64,000 bases of DNA, from assembly GCF_004769195.1 (NCBI RefSeq), contig NZ_RQET01000001.1, forward strand, positions 62,001 through 126,000, read 5' to 3'. Shown here in pieces: positions 9,374 through 19,221 of the stretch. Each line of letters begins with the position of its first letter. Position 1 is the first letter of the stretch. The position numbers and the translations under genes are program-made. Under the pieces are notes generated by a model. That model had not been told where the DNA came from and made no database searches. It worked only from the letters and a program-made list of their open reading frames with translations. This DNA comes from Leptospira fletcheri (GTDB lineage: Bacteria > Spirochaetota > Leptospiria > Leptospirales > Leptospiraceae).

Positions 9374-11921
9374 ACGGATAGAGGCGGATTTTTCCGCGGC
9401 ACTGGACACGCCTATGATGCGTCAATATATGGACATCAAGGCGAAATTCAAAGACTCCGTCCTTTTCTTTCGAATGGGAGATTTCTACGAAATGTTTCTG
9501 GAGGACGCGAAAATCGCTTCCGCGATCCTGGACATCGCTCTCACAAAAAGACAAAACTCCGTACCGATGTGCGGAATTCCGTACCATAGCAAGGACGCTT
9601 ATATCGCAAAACTTCTCTCGGCGGGAAAGAAGATCGCGATCTGCGAACAATCCAAACCGGACGATTCCAACCCCAAGTTGATGACTCGGGAGGTGGTCCG
9701 GATCATCACTCCGGGCACGGTTATCGAAGAAAACCTACTTTCTGGGTATAGAAGCAATTATCTCTGCATGATCCTCCCGAAAACGGCCCTCGTATTCGTC
9801 GGTATGGCGGACGTATCGACGGGAGAAGTGTTGCAGTTCGCGATCTCGGTTTCCGATCCCGAGGGCCTATCGGCCGAACTGGAAAAATTCCAACCCAGCG
9901 AAATCTGCGTTTTGGAAAAGGACAAAGAAAGAATCGTCGATTGGGAAGGATTCGGGGAGAAAAATTTCACTCTTCTTCCCGCTTCCGCAGAAGGGGGCAA
10001 CGAGGCCAAAGATCCTTTCCATTCCGTCAGAAATTGCCTCGAATATTACGTTCGGGAAAACTACCGGGACGGCTCCCTAACCTTAAGAGAGGCGAAGATT
10101 TTAAACGCCGGATCATTTCTCGAAATGGATCGGGAAACGATTCTAAATCTGGAATTGACGGAAAACGAGCACGGAAAAAATCACACACTCTTTTCCATAT
10201 TAAATTTCTGTCATACAGCAAAGGGAAAAAGACTTCTGAAACAAAGGATCCTTTTTCCGGAGACGGATCTTGCGGTTTTGGAATCCAGATGGGAAAAACA
10301 GGATCTACTTCGGAAAATTCCTTCTCAACCGATCTTACAGTCCTTGAAGGATTTGGGGGATTTGGAACGAATCCTGACCCGATTCCGGAACAATAAGTCT
10401 GCGCCCCGGGATTTTAAGACGATCTTAACGGCGATTGAAACGGCTTTTTCTCTGAAAGAAACTCTGAATGCGATCGGCTATCCGATCCGGTACCCGATTG
10501 CGAAGCTGGCGGATCTGGAAACCTATATTCGGGAAAGACTTCATACGGACGAATTACCCGTGATCTTAGGAAACGGTAAATTTCTAAGGGATGGATTCCT
10601 GCCGGAATTGGATCGAGCAAGAGAAGCCGGTTCCAAAGGGATGGATTGGATCCTGGAATTGGAGACTTCCGAAAAGAAAAGCACAGGCCTTTCGACTCTC
10701 AAAATCAAGTACAACAAAATCGTAGGATATTTCATAGAGATATCCAGAAACCAGGCTGAACAAGCTCCGAAGGAATATTTAAAAAAACAGACATTAGTCA
10801 CCACGGAAAGATTTACGAATTCGCGTCTGGAGGAAATAGAAAGAGCCATTTTGGAATCGGATGACACGATCCGGATTCTGGAAAAAACCGAATTCGAAAG
10901 AATGACCGCCGAAGTACTAAGATTTACGAACGAGCTTCTGGAATTATCCGAGGAATTCGGAGATTTGGATTTTCAGCTTTCTCTAATAAAGGCGGAAGAG
11001 AATTACGGCTGGACCAGAGCCAAATTCAGTCAAAATTCCGGCAGTTTCATGAAGGAGTCCAGACATCCCGTAGTGGAGGCCGCCTTACCCGTGGGCTCCA
11101 AATTCGTTCCCAACGATGTGCAATTGGATACGGGCGACAACGCGATCGCCATTCTGACGGGACCGAATATGGCCGGAAAATCCACGTTCATGCGACAAAT
11201 CGCCCTCAACCAGATCCTGTTTCAGATAGGTTCCGGTGTCTCCGCGACCAAGGCGGAGTTGCCGATCGTGGACAAACTGTTTACCAGAATCGGAGCGGGC
11301 GATAATCTTACCGCAGGCGAATCCACCTTCTTCGTGGAGATGAAGGAGACAGCGCATATCTTGAGGAACTGCACTCCTCAATCTTTGTTACTGTTCGACG
11401 AAGTGGGACGAGGAACTTCCACCTACGACGGAATGAGTATAGCCTGGGCGATTTTGGAATTCCTTTCGGAAATGCCCCGGAGACCGAAGACGGTATTTGC
11501 GACGCATTACCACGAACTTACGGAACTCTCTAGGCTTCCGGGGATTTGGAACATACACATGGAAACTTTAGAAAAAGATGATAAGGTGCTTTTTTTAAAA
11601 AAGGTAAAACCGGGGAAGGCGAAAAAATCCTTCGGAATTTACGTGGCCCAGTTGGCAGGCGTCCCCGAAACCGTGGTAAAACGAGCCGGGGAAATTCTTT
11701 CCGACCTCGAGTCCAGAAAAAAGGAAATTCGGATCCGAACGAGAGAGCCTTCCCTATTCCAGGATTTTCAAGCTTCCTCTCCCGAACAAACCTTTTGGAA
11801 AGAATGGAAAAACGAGATTTCTTCCCTACCCTTGGACTCTATGACTCCGATGGAAGCGCTGCGGCTGTTGGACGAATGGAAAAGAAAATTGAATGCCCGG
11901 AAAAAAAGCGATCCGGATTGA
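9363..11921 (+). CDS. mutS: DNA mismatch repair protein MutS
   Basis: Recognises mismatches and small loops and recruits MutL. I place the start at ATG 9363 (MSTERIEADF), overlapping trpF by 11 bases; the frame is open further up to 9279 but the extra residues lie inside trpF and have no MutS likeness. Landmarks: the mismatch-wedging GDFYEMF near residue 38, clamp and lever helices in the middle, Walker A GPNMAGKST near 600, and Walker B DEVGRGTST near 677 followed by the FATHYHEL signature. At 852 residues it is a full-length MutS1. The C-terminus is short on Lys-rich tail but complete. mutL is not in the window. Confidence 0.96.
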   Translation: MSTERIEADFSAALDTPMMRQYMDIKAKFKDSVLFFRMGDFYEMFLEDAKIASAILDIALTKRQNSVPMCGIPYHSKDAYIAKLLSAGKKIAICEQSKPDDSNPKLMTREVVRIITPGTVIEENLLSGYRSNYLCMILPKTALVFVGMADVSTGEVLQFAISVSDPEGLSAELEKFQPSEICVLEKDKERIVDWEGFGEKNFTLLPASAEGGNEAKDPFHSVRNCLEYYVRENYRDGSLTLREAKILNAGSFLEMDRETILNLELTENEHGKNHTLFSILNFCHTAKGKRLLKQRILFPETDLAVLESRWEKQDLLRKIPSQPILQSLKDLGDLERILTRFRNNKSAPRDFKTILTAIETAFSLKETLNAIGYPIRYPIAKLADLETYIRERLHTDELPVILGNGKFLRDGFLPELDRAREAGSKGMDWILELETSEKKSTGLSTLKIKYNKIVGYFIEISRNQAEQAPKEYLKKQTLVTTERFTNSRLEEIERAILESDDTIRILEKTEFERMTAEVLRFTNELLELSEEFGDLDFQLSLIKAEENYGWTRAKFSQNSGSFMKESRHPVVEAALPVGSKFVPNDVQLDTGDNAIAILTGPNMAGKSTFMRQIALNQILFQIGSGVSATKAELPIVDKLFTRIGAGDNLTAGESTFFVEMKETAHILRNCTPQSLLLFDEVGRGTSTYDGMSIAWAILEFLSEMPRRPKTVFATHYHELTELSRLPGIWNIHMETLEKDDKVLFLKKVKPGKAKKSFGIYVAQLAGVPETVVKRAGEILSDLESRKKEIRIRTREPSLFQDFQASSPEQTFWKEWKNEISSLPLDSMTPMEALRLLDEWKRKLNARKKSDPD

Positions 11922-11945
11922 GATCGTCCTTTTTCCCACTCTAGT

Positions 11946-12809
11946 TTAGCTCTCGAATAGAAAAAGAAGCACGTCCATGGGCGCAAAATCGACCCAGTTT
12001 ACGATCGTGTTTTTCAAGCCCTCCTTAGCGTGAAAACCGATTCCGATCCCAGCTTCACTTAACATTAATTGATCATTGGCTCCGTCCCCTACGGCGATCA
12101 CGTTTTCCTTCTTAATCCGGAACTTTTCCCTGAGTTCAATCAGGGATTCCCTTTTTACGTCCTTGTCCACGATCCTTCCGGAAACTCCTCCGGTCAGCTT
12201 TCCGTCCTTCCTTTCCAAAACGTTGGCGCGAACCTCGTCTATGAAATGCTCCGTTCGGAATCTTTCCAGAATGTCCTGAAAGCCTCCGCTAAAAACGGCC
12301 GTCCTTACGTTTTTTTCTCTCAGCCTGGGAAGAAGGTCCGAGACACCTTCATTTAACGAAAGTCTGGAATACAAATCCGCCAAGGCCGCAACCGGCAAAT
12401 CCTTTAAATACGAACAACGTTTCCTTAACGCATCTTGGAAATTCAAATTTCCTTCCATCGCTTCCCTGGTGACCGAGGAAACTTCCTCGTAAACTCCCGC
12501 AAAACGTGCCAACTCGTCGATCACTTCCTCGTGGATCAAAGTGGAATCCATATCGAAGCAAAAAAGGGATTCTCCTACGATACGATTTTTTATTAAGAGA
12601 ACATCGATTCTAAATCGGGAAAGTTCGCTGCGCAACCCGATGAGATCTTCCCGGGACACGGCGAAAGAATCGGACGAAAAACATTTCCACCCGCTCGGGA
12701 CGGAAACTTTCGTATTTTCCAGAAGTCTTTGATCGGAATCGAAACGGGCAAGAGATCTTCGGATCTCCTCTTTCGCGTTTGCGGACGGTTCTGTAAAGAA
12801 TAGTAACAC
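11946..12809 (-). CDS. serB: Phosphoserine phosphatase
   Basis: HAD-superfamily hydrolase for the last step of serine synthesis. DMDSTL (86-91) carries the nucleophile Asp and the acid/base Asp; the cap domain follows with EEVIDELARFAG and EAMEG; SGGF supplies the motif-II Ser; and GDGANDQLM the motif-III acids. 287 residues with an N-terminal extension of about 80 residues before the catalytic motif, as in ACT-like SerB forms. The start is a GTG (complement of 12807-12809), 7 bases after the GDSL-lipoprotein stop, with no clear Shine-Dalgarno. Converges on mutS with a 24-base gap. Confidence 0.92.
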   Translation of the reverse strand: MLLFFTEPSANAKEEIRRSLARFDSDQRLLENTKVSVPSGWKCFSSDSFAVSREDLIGLRSELSRFRIDVLLIKNRIVGESLFCFDMDSTLIHEEVIDELARFAGVYEEVSSVTREAMEGNLNFQDALRKRCSYLKDLPVAALADLYSRLSLNEGVSDLLPRLREKNVRTAVFSGGFQDILERFRTEHFIDEVRANVLERKDGKLTGGVSGRIVDKDVKRESLIELREKFRIKKENVIAVGDGANDQLMLSEAGIGIGFHAKEGLKNTIVNWVDFAPMDVLLFLFES

Positions 12810-12816
12810 TGGAACG

Positions 12817-13563
12817 TTATTTCAGTAAGGGCTTGATCTGCTTCGCCCAGATCTTATACGCGTTTTCGTTTACGTGAATCTTATCCGTCTTTCCTTCGTA
12901 CTCTAAAGCCAATTCTTCTCGTAGAAACGGAAGTCCTTTTGTCCGAAAATACGGCCAAATATCCAGATAACTGAAATTCGGACTTCCTGCAGCGATTCTC
13001 GCCAAGGCGGAGTTTACGATCGGGGACACTGAGTTCACTTGCCCGCTCAATACGGGGGGAATTCCCAATAAGATCACTTTTGCATTCGGCAAGACGATCC
13101 GGATCCGAGAAACGATCTCCTTCTGCTTCGATTCTATGTAATCCAAACACTTCCCTTCTCGGATATCGTTTCCTCCGATTTCGAGGACGATGTACGACGG
13201 TTTTAGAGGAAATACGGTGCTTTCAAGCCTGCCTAAAAGAAGCTCGGTCATGTCTCCCGGAATCCCACGGTTGACGGAACCGGGAAATTCCTGCTGCAAA
13301 AGTTCCGAGGGAAAACCGGCCATCAGGCTGTTCCCTACAAAAACGATCCGAGCCGTTTTGATCCGCGCATTCTCTTTGGAATAAAATTCGACTGCTTCCT
13401 GATACTTTACCTGATAGAGTTTCCAGAAGTCCGGATCTCTAGAACCTAGATTCCCTGCGCATTCGAAATTCGGATGGTAATAATCCACAATCTTCGCATT
13501 TCGAAGACTAGCGCAGGAGGAAAGAAGAAGTAAGGAAAGACAAACGCGAACGAAAATTGTCAT
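12817..13563 (-). CDS. GDSL/SGNH-family esterase, probable lipoprotein
   Basis: I choose ATG 13563 because it gives a classic lipoprotein signal (MTIFVRVCLSLLLLSSC): basic start, Leu-rich core, and a Cys at residue 17 in an LSSC lipobox; the longer open frame upstream would bury this signal and would run into the small gene at 13596. Mature-domain SGNH blocks are present: VGNSLMAGFP (Ser nucleophile, block I), GIPGDMT (block II Gly), EIGGNDIR (block III Asn) and DKIHVNENAY (block V Asp and His). It should act in the periplasm or on the membrane surface as an acyl or carbohydrate esterase; the substrate is unknown. Confidence 0.82.
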   Translation of the reverse strand: MTIFVRVCLSLLLLSSCASLRNAKIVDYYHPNFECAGNLGSRDPDFWKLYQVKYQEAVEFYSKENARIKTARIVFVGNSLMAGFPSELLQQEFPGSVNRGIPGDMTELLLGRLESTVFPLKPSYIVLEIGGNDIREGKCLDYIESKQKEIVSRIRIVLPNAKVILLGIPPVLSGQVNSVSPIVNSALARIAAGSPNFSYLDIWPYFRTKGLPFLREELALEYEGKTDKIHVNENAYKIWAKQIKPLLK

Positions 13564-13595
13564 ACGCCAAGACAAAATTTCCTGAGGATTCTCAG

Positions 13596-13766
13596 TTATT
13601 CGTTGTCCTTCATATGGAAACGTTTGTGCCAATCGGCGATCTGAGCCTGTAAATATTCTTCCGTATCACAAATACGGAATTCGATGGGGTTGTTGGAAAC
13701 TGTATCGATCAATTTGGCTTCAATATAGCCGTTTTTTAGTTTATTGATCTCGATCTTATATTTCAT
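13596..13766 (-). CDS. Small unknown protein, 56 aa
   Basis: A short frame starting at ATG 13766 with GGAGAG nine bases upstream and ending in TAA at 13596, 32 bases before the GDSL gene. The product is charged and soluble-looking (begins MKYKIEINKL, contains EEYLQAQIADWHKRF), with no signal peptide. The clear ribosome site, the amphipathic helix-like C-terminus and the fact that it fills an otherwise empty gap argue that it is a gene. Function is unknown. It likely begins the transcript that continues into the lipoprotein and serB. Confidence 0.6.
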   Translation of the reverse strand: MKYKIEINKLKNGYIEAKLIDTVSNNPIEFRICDTEEYLQAQIADWHKRFHMKDNE

Positions 13767-13927
13767 CCGACAATCTCTCCGTTATATCCAGGATTTTTAT
13801 CCTACCGAGAGTTTCAATCTATTACGAATTTCCGTTCCGAAAACGAACGATTTCCTTCTTTCCTCTCGGATCCGAATTCCGTAAAAACGCTCTGGATATA
13901 ATTACTACGAACAACCTTACATTATTT

Positions 13928-15085
13928 CTACGGTTTTTTCCTGAATTTATAAAGTTCGGGAAAATTATCCGCGGAGTAAAGATAATCATTTCCTAAAATG
14001 CTTTCCCAATCCACTTCCGCGCCTTTTCCGGAGGAGAATTCGGGAAGGAACCCCGCGTCTAAAATCAATTTGACGGTTTCCAGCGCATCGGATCCCTTTA
14101 CGTTCAGATATCCGCTGGCAAACAGCGAATTGGCAGCGAACAAGGCCATACTTTGTAGGCTTCTGAGATGCCCCTCTCTTCCGGCTGCGATCCGTACTTC
14201 CGAGTCCGGATTTACCAAACGGAAAGCGATCAGCACTCTCAGGCAAAATTCGGGAGTCAACGGTTGGGGTCGGCGAACGGCATGGCCTGCTACCGGAATA
14301 AAGAAGTTGACCGGAATGGAAATCACGCGGAGAGCCTTGATTTCGAAAACCACATCGACGATGTCCTGGAAAGATTCGCCCATCCCCACGATGACCCCGG
14401 AGCACATTCCGATTCCGGCTTCCGAAAGATTCGAAATCGTTTCCACTCTCTGCTCGTACGTATGAGTTTCGCAAATTTCAGGGTAATGAGACTTGGAAGT
14501 ATTTAAATTGTGGTTGTATCTGTCCAATCCTGCTTGCTTCAGGATAGCGGCCTTTTCGCGATCCAACAGTCCTGCGGAAAGGCAAACCTTTAAACCGAGC
14601 TCCTTATGGATCCTTTCTATGGTCCGAGCCAATTTTTCGGTCGTATTCTGATTCGGCCCCGTTCCGGAGGTGACCATACAAAACCTGTATGCTCCGTTCT
14701 CTTTTGCCAGAACCGCATCTTGGAAGATTTCCTCTTCCGATTTTAAAGGATATTCCTGCACACCGGAATTCGCATTTTTGCGCTGAGCGCAATAACCGCA
14801 ATCCTCCGGACAATGGCCGTTTTTAATATTATCCAAAATATGAATTCGAACCGATCGGCCGAAATATCGTTCCCTGGCACGATACGCCTGATCCAAACAT
14901 TCCGTGAGAGGAATCTTCCCCTCTAAAATAGAGAGAGCCCCCTCGCGACTGATCAGACTAGGCACTTCGGAAAGTACTTTTTCTTCCATTGCACCGGGTT
15001 TTTGGGTTACGGTTTGCATTCTCCAGATAGTTTCCAGGACCCTTGGCAATTGGCAATCGATATTCCTGTCCAGGAGAAATGTCAA
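13928..15085 (-). CDS. bioB: Biotin synthase
   Basis: Radical-SAM enzyme that inserts sulfur into dethiobiotin. The cluster motif [11 protein letters not shown] is visible (Cys 92, 96, 99 counted from the TTG), with the later NHNLNTS and AGRE segments of the family; the [2Fe-2S] cysteines are in CMVTSG and CLSAG-like strands. The start is uncertain: the widest frame begins at TTG 15085, which overlaps the bioA stop (TTGA); ATG 15019 (MQTVTQK) has GGAGA directly in front, and ATG 14986 is also possible. Only the first 20-30 residues are affected. Last gene of the biotin run; a 160-base gap follows. Confidence 0.93.
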   Translation of the reverse strand: MTFLLDRNIDCQLPRVLETIWRMQTVTQKPGAMEEKVLSEVPSLISREGALSILEGKIPLTECLDQAYRARERYFGRSVRIHILDNIKNGHCPEDCGYCAQRKNANSGVQEYPLKSEEEIFQDAVLAKENGAYRFCMVTSGTGPNQNTTEKLARTIERIHKELGLKVCLSAGLLDREKAAILKQAGLDRYNHNLNTSKSHYPEICETHTYEQRVETISNLSEAGIGMCSGVIVGMGESFQDIVDVVFEIKALRVISIPVNFFIPVAGHAVRRPQPLTPEFCLRVLIAFRLVNPDSEVRIAAGREGHLRSLQSMALFAANSLFASGYLNVKGSDALETVKLILDAGFLPEFSSGKGAEVDWESILGNDYLYSADNFPELYKFRKKP

Positions 15086-16386
15086 GAAGGCACATGATAG
15101 GAGGAAAGCGCGATTCTGATCGCCCCGAAGATTCGATCTAAAGATTCCTTAGAAATCGTATAGGGAGGGGTCACATAGATTACGTTTCCAAGAGGTCGAA
15201 GAATGACTCCGTTTTCCAGACAAATTCGTTTGAATTCTTTGGCATAGGAATAGACGTATCCGGGTTTTTCTTTCCCGGTTTCCAACTCTCCCACTCCCAC
15301 GGCACCCAATACCCGGACGTTCCTAAGCTTTTCGGGAAACTCAGCGCGAATCCTGGACCATCCTTCTTCTAAGCCTAGTTCCAGCCGCTTCACGTCATCC
15401 AGTCGATTTTCCTCTTGGAAAATTTTCAAGGAAGCCAAAGCCACCGCACAACCGGAAGGATACCCGGTCATCGTGTGTCCGTGATACAAGGTCTTGAGCG
15501 GTTCCTCGGAAAGAAATTCCTGATAGATCTCTTCGTGAACGAGAGTAACTGCGAACGGTAAAATTCCGGCGGTCAATCCTTTCGCCAAAGCGACCATATC
15601 CGGCACGATATCGGCGGTCTCGTACGCGAATTTGCGTCCCGTTCTTCCGAAACCGGTAAATACTTCGTCCAAAAGAAGGAAGATCCCGTACCGATGCGTC
15701 AGTTCTCTCAGCTTTTTTAAGACCTGCGGTTTGTGAAAAAGCATTCCCCCCGCACCCGCGATCAAAGGCTCGAGAATAACTCCAACCACTTCGTCGGAAT
15801 GAAGGGAAAGATAGGCTTCCAGTTCGTCCAGACAGTCTTCCGAACAGGTTCTCGGATTTTTTCCGACCGGACAATCATGGCAGGCCGGAGTAACAAAATC
15901 TTTGGTGGAAAAAAGCAGGGATTGAAACACACGATTAAAAACGGAATCTCCCCCCACACTCATCGCACCGATGGTATCTCCGTGATAGGAGGAGGAGAAT
16001 TTTATGAAAACTTTTCGTTTCGTATCTCCCCGATTTCGAAAATACTGCCAGGCGATTTTCAGCATGATTTCCAAAGCGGTCGAACCGTTGTCGGAGTACA
16101 CTACTTTGCGGAATTTCCAGTTCGTGAATTGCAGCAACTCGTGAGCCAGTTCCAATGCCGGGGGATGGGTAAACCCGGCGAGCAACACGTGATCTAGCCG
16201 GTCCACTTGGTCCTTCAAGGCCTGGACTAACTTAGGATGGTTGTGACCGTGGATGCTCACCCACCAGGAAGAGATTCCGTCCACATAATCCTTTCCGGTT
16301 TCGTCATAGAGGAATTCGTTTTTGGCGGAAACGATTTTCAAGGGAGGATCGGCGCCCAATTGGGATGTATAAGGATGCCAAATCAA
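15082..16386 (-). CDS. bioA: Adenosylmethionine--8-amino-7-oxononanoate aminotransferase
   Basis: Makes 7,8-diaminopelargonate using S-adenosylmethionine as amino donor. 434-residue class III aminotransferase with the BioA-specific [13 protein letters not shown] near the N-terminus, [10 protein letters not shown] for the cofactor phosphate, [13 protein letters not shown] for the Asp, and the Schiff-base lysine in LAKGLTAG, then [10 protein letters not shown]. Start codon overlaps the bioD stop by four bases, and its own stop overlaps the possible TTG start of bioB, so the whole group is translationally packed. Confidence 0.94.
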   Translation of the reverse strand: MIWHPYTSQLGADPPLKIVSAKNEFLYDETGKDYVDGISSWWVSIHGHNHPKLVQALKDQVDRLDHVLLAGFTHPPALELAHELLQFTNWKFRKVVYSDNGSTALEIMLKIAWQYFRNRGDTKRKVFIKFSSSYHGDTIGAMSVGGDSVFNRVFQSLLFSTKDFVTPACHDCPVGKNPRTCSEDCLDELEAYLSLHSDEVVGVILEPLIAGAGGMLFHKPQVLKKLRELTHRYGIFLLLDEVFTGFGRTGRKFAYETADIVPDMVALAKGLTAGILPFAVTLVHEEIYQEFLSEEPLKTLYHGHTMTGYPSGCAVALASLKIFQEENRLDDVKRLELGLEEGWSRIRAEFPEKLRNVRVLGAVGVGELETGKEKPGYVYSYAKEFKRICLENGVILRPLGNVIYVTPPYTISKESLDRIFGAIRIALSSYHVPS

Positions 16387-17048
16387 GGGAATAGAATCTC
16401 CGGTAGAATTCCCTTAGGATCGAACTCTTTCTCAACTCGATCCAGAAATTCCTGGCGAGCCAACCTTCTATCCGGCAACAAAAACGTTCCTAATAGGCCG
16501 ATCTCGCTCGCTTCGATTACGGTACGGATATTATCGGAGCGAAGCGGATTTTCGGGACCGATAAAGAATACACCGTGACATTTGATGGAAGACCGCTTCA
16601 TAGCCTCTATGGAAAGAAGAGTATGATTGATCGTACCTAATCCTGTGGATGCCACAAGAACGACCGGCAATTGGGATTGTGAGATCAAATCGATATTATA
16701 ATAATACCTTTTCAGCGGAACGTAAAGCCCGCCGGCTCCTTCGATCAGAATTTTTTCCGAACGGATGCTGAAGAGATGCCTGGATAGTTCCTCTGTCTCC
16801 ACTTGAACGTTCGCTAGTTCCGAAGACAAATGAGGAGAAGCCGGGATTTCGAACGTATAATAGTTCTTCAAAAAATATTTCTCATTCAGGCCCGTCAGAT
16901 TCATGATCTTGACGCGTTCCGAATCTTCTCCCGTCTGGATCGGCTTGAAATATTTTACTCCCAGGGTTTCAGCATATTTTGCCAAAAAAAGGGAACAAAA
17001 CAGAGTCTTTCCTACATCCGTCCCGGTAGCCGTTACGAATACCGCCAA
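16383..17048 (-). CDS. bioD: Dethiobiotin synthetase
   Basis: ATP-dependent ring closure of diaminopelargonate with CO2. P-loop at the N-terminus (TATGTDVGKT, residues 6-15), KPIQTG with the catalytic Lys, and EGAGGLYVPL further on are diagnostic. 221 residues is normal. It sits 2 bases after bioF and overlaps bioA by 4. Confidence 0.94.
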   Translation of the reverse strand: MAVFVTATGTDVGKTLFCSLFLAKYAETLGVKYFKPIQTGEDSERVKIMNLTGLNEKYFLKNYYTFEIPASPHLSSELANVQVETEELSRHLFSIRSEKILIEGAGGLYVPLKRYYYNIDLISQSQLPVVLVASTGLGTINHTLLSIEAMKRSSIKCHGVFFIGPENPLRSDNIRTVIEASEIGLLGTFLLPDRRLARQEFLDRVEKEFDPKGILPEILFP

Positions 17049-17050
17049 AC

Positions 17051-18193
17051 TTATCTCCCCTTAAGAATTCCGATAAAGAGGTCGAGGTCCGCCTTCCGTA
17101 ATTTTGCGTTCACGGAGACTCGAATTCTGGAAACATCCACCGTCGGAGGTCGGATCGCCTTGGCCTGAAAACCGAACCGGAGAAACCTTTCCGCCAGTTC
17201 TAGCGAGTGGGATTCGTCGCTTAAAAGAATCGGGACGATCTGAGTAACCGAATCCCCGAAAGAATAACCTGCCGATCCGATCGCTTCCCGCAAAATTCCG
17301 GCAAACTCCAAGATCCGCCTGCGCTCCTCTTCCATGGATCGCGCAAGTCTGATCGCGGCTAATCCTGCGTGGGCGATTGCGGGTAAGGACCCGGTGGAGA
17401 AAACAAAAGTACGAGCGCAATGCAGTAAATAGCGTCTCGCCTCCTCCGAACAGGACACCATCGCACCCTCTAATCCCAATGCCTTGCCGAAGGTAGACAT
17501 CCGAAAATCGACCTTCCCTATTTCCGCTTCCGACAATTGGTCTAGAGCGCAACCGGACCCCTCGGGCCCGAAAACACCGATGGCATGCGCCTCGTCCAGG
17601 TACAATAAGGCGCCGTGTTTTTCCTTCAAACGCAGCAAATCGGAAATCGGAGCGACATCGCCATCCATGCTGAAAACGGTTTCGGATACGATGATTTTAT
17701 TTCTGGAACCGGAATGCTTTTCCAGCAGCTCTTCCAAATGCAAAAGATCCAGATGCCGGAAGTAGACCTTTTTTGCACCGGAAAGCCGGATTCCGTCCAT
17801 TAAAGAAGCATGATTCTTTCGATCGGCAAATACGACGTAGGAAGGATCACAGATACAGGACAGAGTCCCCAAATTCGCCGAATACCCGTTGGAGAAAAAA
17901 AGGGAGGCCGGAACTCTTAGCCAGGAGGAAAACTCCCGTTCCAGATGCTCGAATACTTCTCGGTGACCTCGGACCAGTCTGCTGGCCGTAGAACCTGCGC
18001 CGTAGATTTCGATCCCTTCTTTGAGGGAATCCAGTAGGACAGGATGTTCGGAGAGCCCAAGGTAGTCGTTGGAGCAAAGATCGATTCCGGTCGGCGGTTC
18101 CAAAGACCGGATTCGATTCGTTGCCTCCAGCCTATCAAAGAAGGCAGGTAGCTCACCGTAAAACGGGGGTTGGATGATCTTCGGCTCCCGCAC
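17051..18193 (-). CDS. bioF: 8-amino-7-oxononanoate synthase
   Basis: Condenses pimeloyl thioester with alanine, first committed ring-assembly step. 380-residue alpha-oxoamine synthase with CSNDYLGLS, GYSANLG, the DEAHAIGVFG segment (Asp and His around PLP) and STFGKALG with the Schiff-base lysine. The start is GTG 18193, 19 bases after the mdh stop; an AAAGAAG tract precedes it. First of four biotin genes. The early pimelate genes bioC and bioH are not in the window. Confidence 0.93.
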   Translation of the reverse strand: MREPKIIQPPFYGELPAFFDRLEATNRIRSLEPPTGIDLCSNDYLGLSEHPVLLDSLKEGIEIYGAGSTASRLVRGHREVFEHLEREFSSWLRVPASLFFSNGYSANLGTLSCICDPSYVVFADRKNHASLMDGIRLSGAKKVYFRHLDLLHLEELLEKHSGSRNKIIVSETVFSMDGDVAPISDLLRLKEKHGALLYLDEAHAIGVFGPEGSGCALDQLSEAEIGKVDFRMSTFGKALGLEGAMVSCSEEARRYLLHCARTFVFSTGSLPAIAHAGLAAIRLARSMEEERRRILEFAGILREAIGSAGYSFGDSVTQIVPILLSDESHSLELAERFLRFGFQAKAIRPPTVDVSRIRVSVNAKLRKADLDLFIGILKGR

Positions 18194-18212
18194 TTCTTTG
18201 ATCGGAAAGGAA

Positions 18213-19193
18213 TTAAAGCATTCCTTTTACTTCTTCCCGCTCGGATTTTAGTTCGTCATGAGTGATCTTGAACTTCTCTTTTGCAAAATCGTTCAATTCC
18301 AGATTTTTAACGATTTCCACTTTCTTACCGTCGGACTTCACAGGAAACCCGAAGATCAATCCGGAATCCGCGCCGTAAGAACCGTCGGAAGTCACCGCCA
18401 CACTGAACCAATCTCCTGCAGGAGTAGGAGTGATGATTTGTCGGACAGTATCTACGACTCCGTTCGCAGCGGACGCCGCAGAAGACGCTCCGCGGGCTTT
18501 GATAATTTCCGCACCCCTCTGCTGTACGTTCTTAATAAAGTCGCCTTTGAGCCAATCATGGTCCTTGATCACGTCGGTAGCGACCTTTCCGCCGATTTTT
18601 GCGTTATAAAAATCCGGATACTGGGTAGACGAGTGGTTTCCCCAGATTCCTAGGTTCGTCACGTCCTTTACGGGAACTCCTGCTTTGGAAGCCAACTGAG
18701 ACTTGGCGCGGTTCTCGTCCAATTTAGTCATCGCAAACCAACGATCCGAAGGAATTCCTTTCGCGTTATTCATAGCGATCAGACAGTTCGTATTGCAAGG
18801 GTTTCCGACGACGAGGATCTTCACATCGGAAGATGCATTCTTCTCCAATGCCTTTCCTTGGTTCACGAAAATTCCGCCGTTGATTTTCAAAAGGTCTCCC
18901 CTTTCCATTCCCGCTTTTCTAGGAACGGAACCTACCAAGAGAGCCCAATTCACGTTTTTAAACGCGATATCCAGATCCGAAGAAACGCTGACTTTTTGCA
19001 GTAAAGGGAAAGCACAATCTTCCAATTCCATGATCACACCTTTGGCCGCCGGCAGAGCCGCTTCCAATTCCAACATCTGGATTTCCACCGGAGTATCTGC
19101 TCCGAACATTTGTCCCGAAGCGATTCGAAAAAGAAGGGAATAACCGATCTGCCCTGCGGCACCGGTAACTGCGACCTTGACTGTGTTGCTCAT
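18213..19193 (-). CDS. mdh: Malate dehydrogenase
   Basis: NAD-dependent malate/oxaloacetate interconversion in the TCA cycle. 326 residues of the cytosolic-type MDH group: [10 protein letters not shown] dinucleotide loop at residues 11-20, GNPCNTNCL, the catalytic His in [11 protein letters not shown] and substrate arginines in [21 protein letters not shown] lies ahead of the ATG. It follows the DsbA-like gene by 28 bases and precedes bioF by 19, so the biotin genes may be read from an upstream promoter shared with mdh. Confidence 0.95.
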   Translation of the reverse strand: MSNTVKVAVTGAAGQIGYSLLFRIASGQMFGADTPVEIQMLELEAALPAAKGVIMELEDCAFPLLQKVSVSSDLDIAFKNVNWALLVGSVPRKAGMERGDLLKINGGIFVNQGKALEKNASSDVKILVVGNPCNTNCLIAMNNAKGIPSDRWFAMTKLDENRAKSQLASKAGVPVKDVTNLGIWGNHSSTQYPDFYNAKIGGKVATDVIKDHDWLKGDFIKNVQQRGAEIIKARGASSAASAANGVVDTVRQIITPTPAGDWFSVAVTSDGSYGADSGLIFGFPVKSDGKKVEIVKNLELNDFAKEKFKITHDELKSEREEVKGML

Positions 19194-19221
19194 AAAATGC
19201 TATCCTACCTATATCTTCAGA

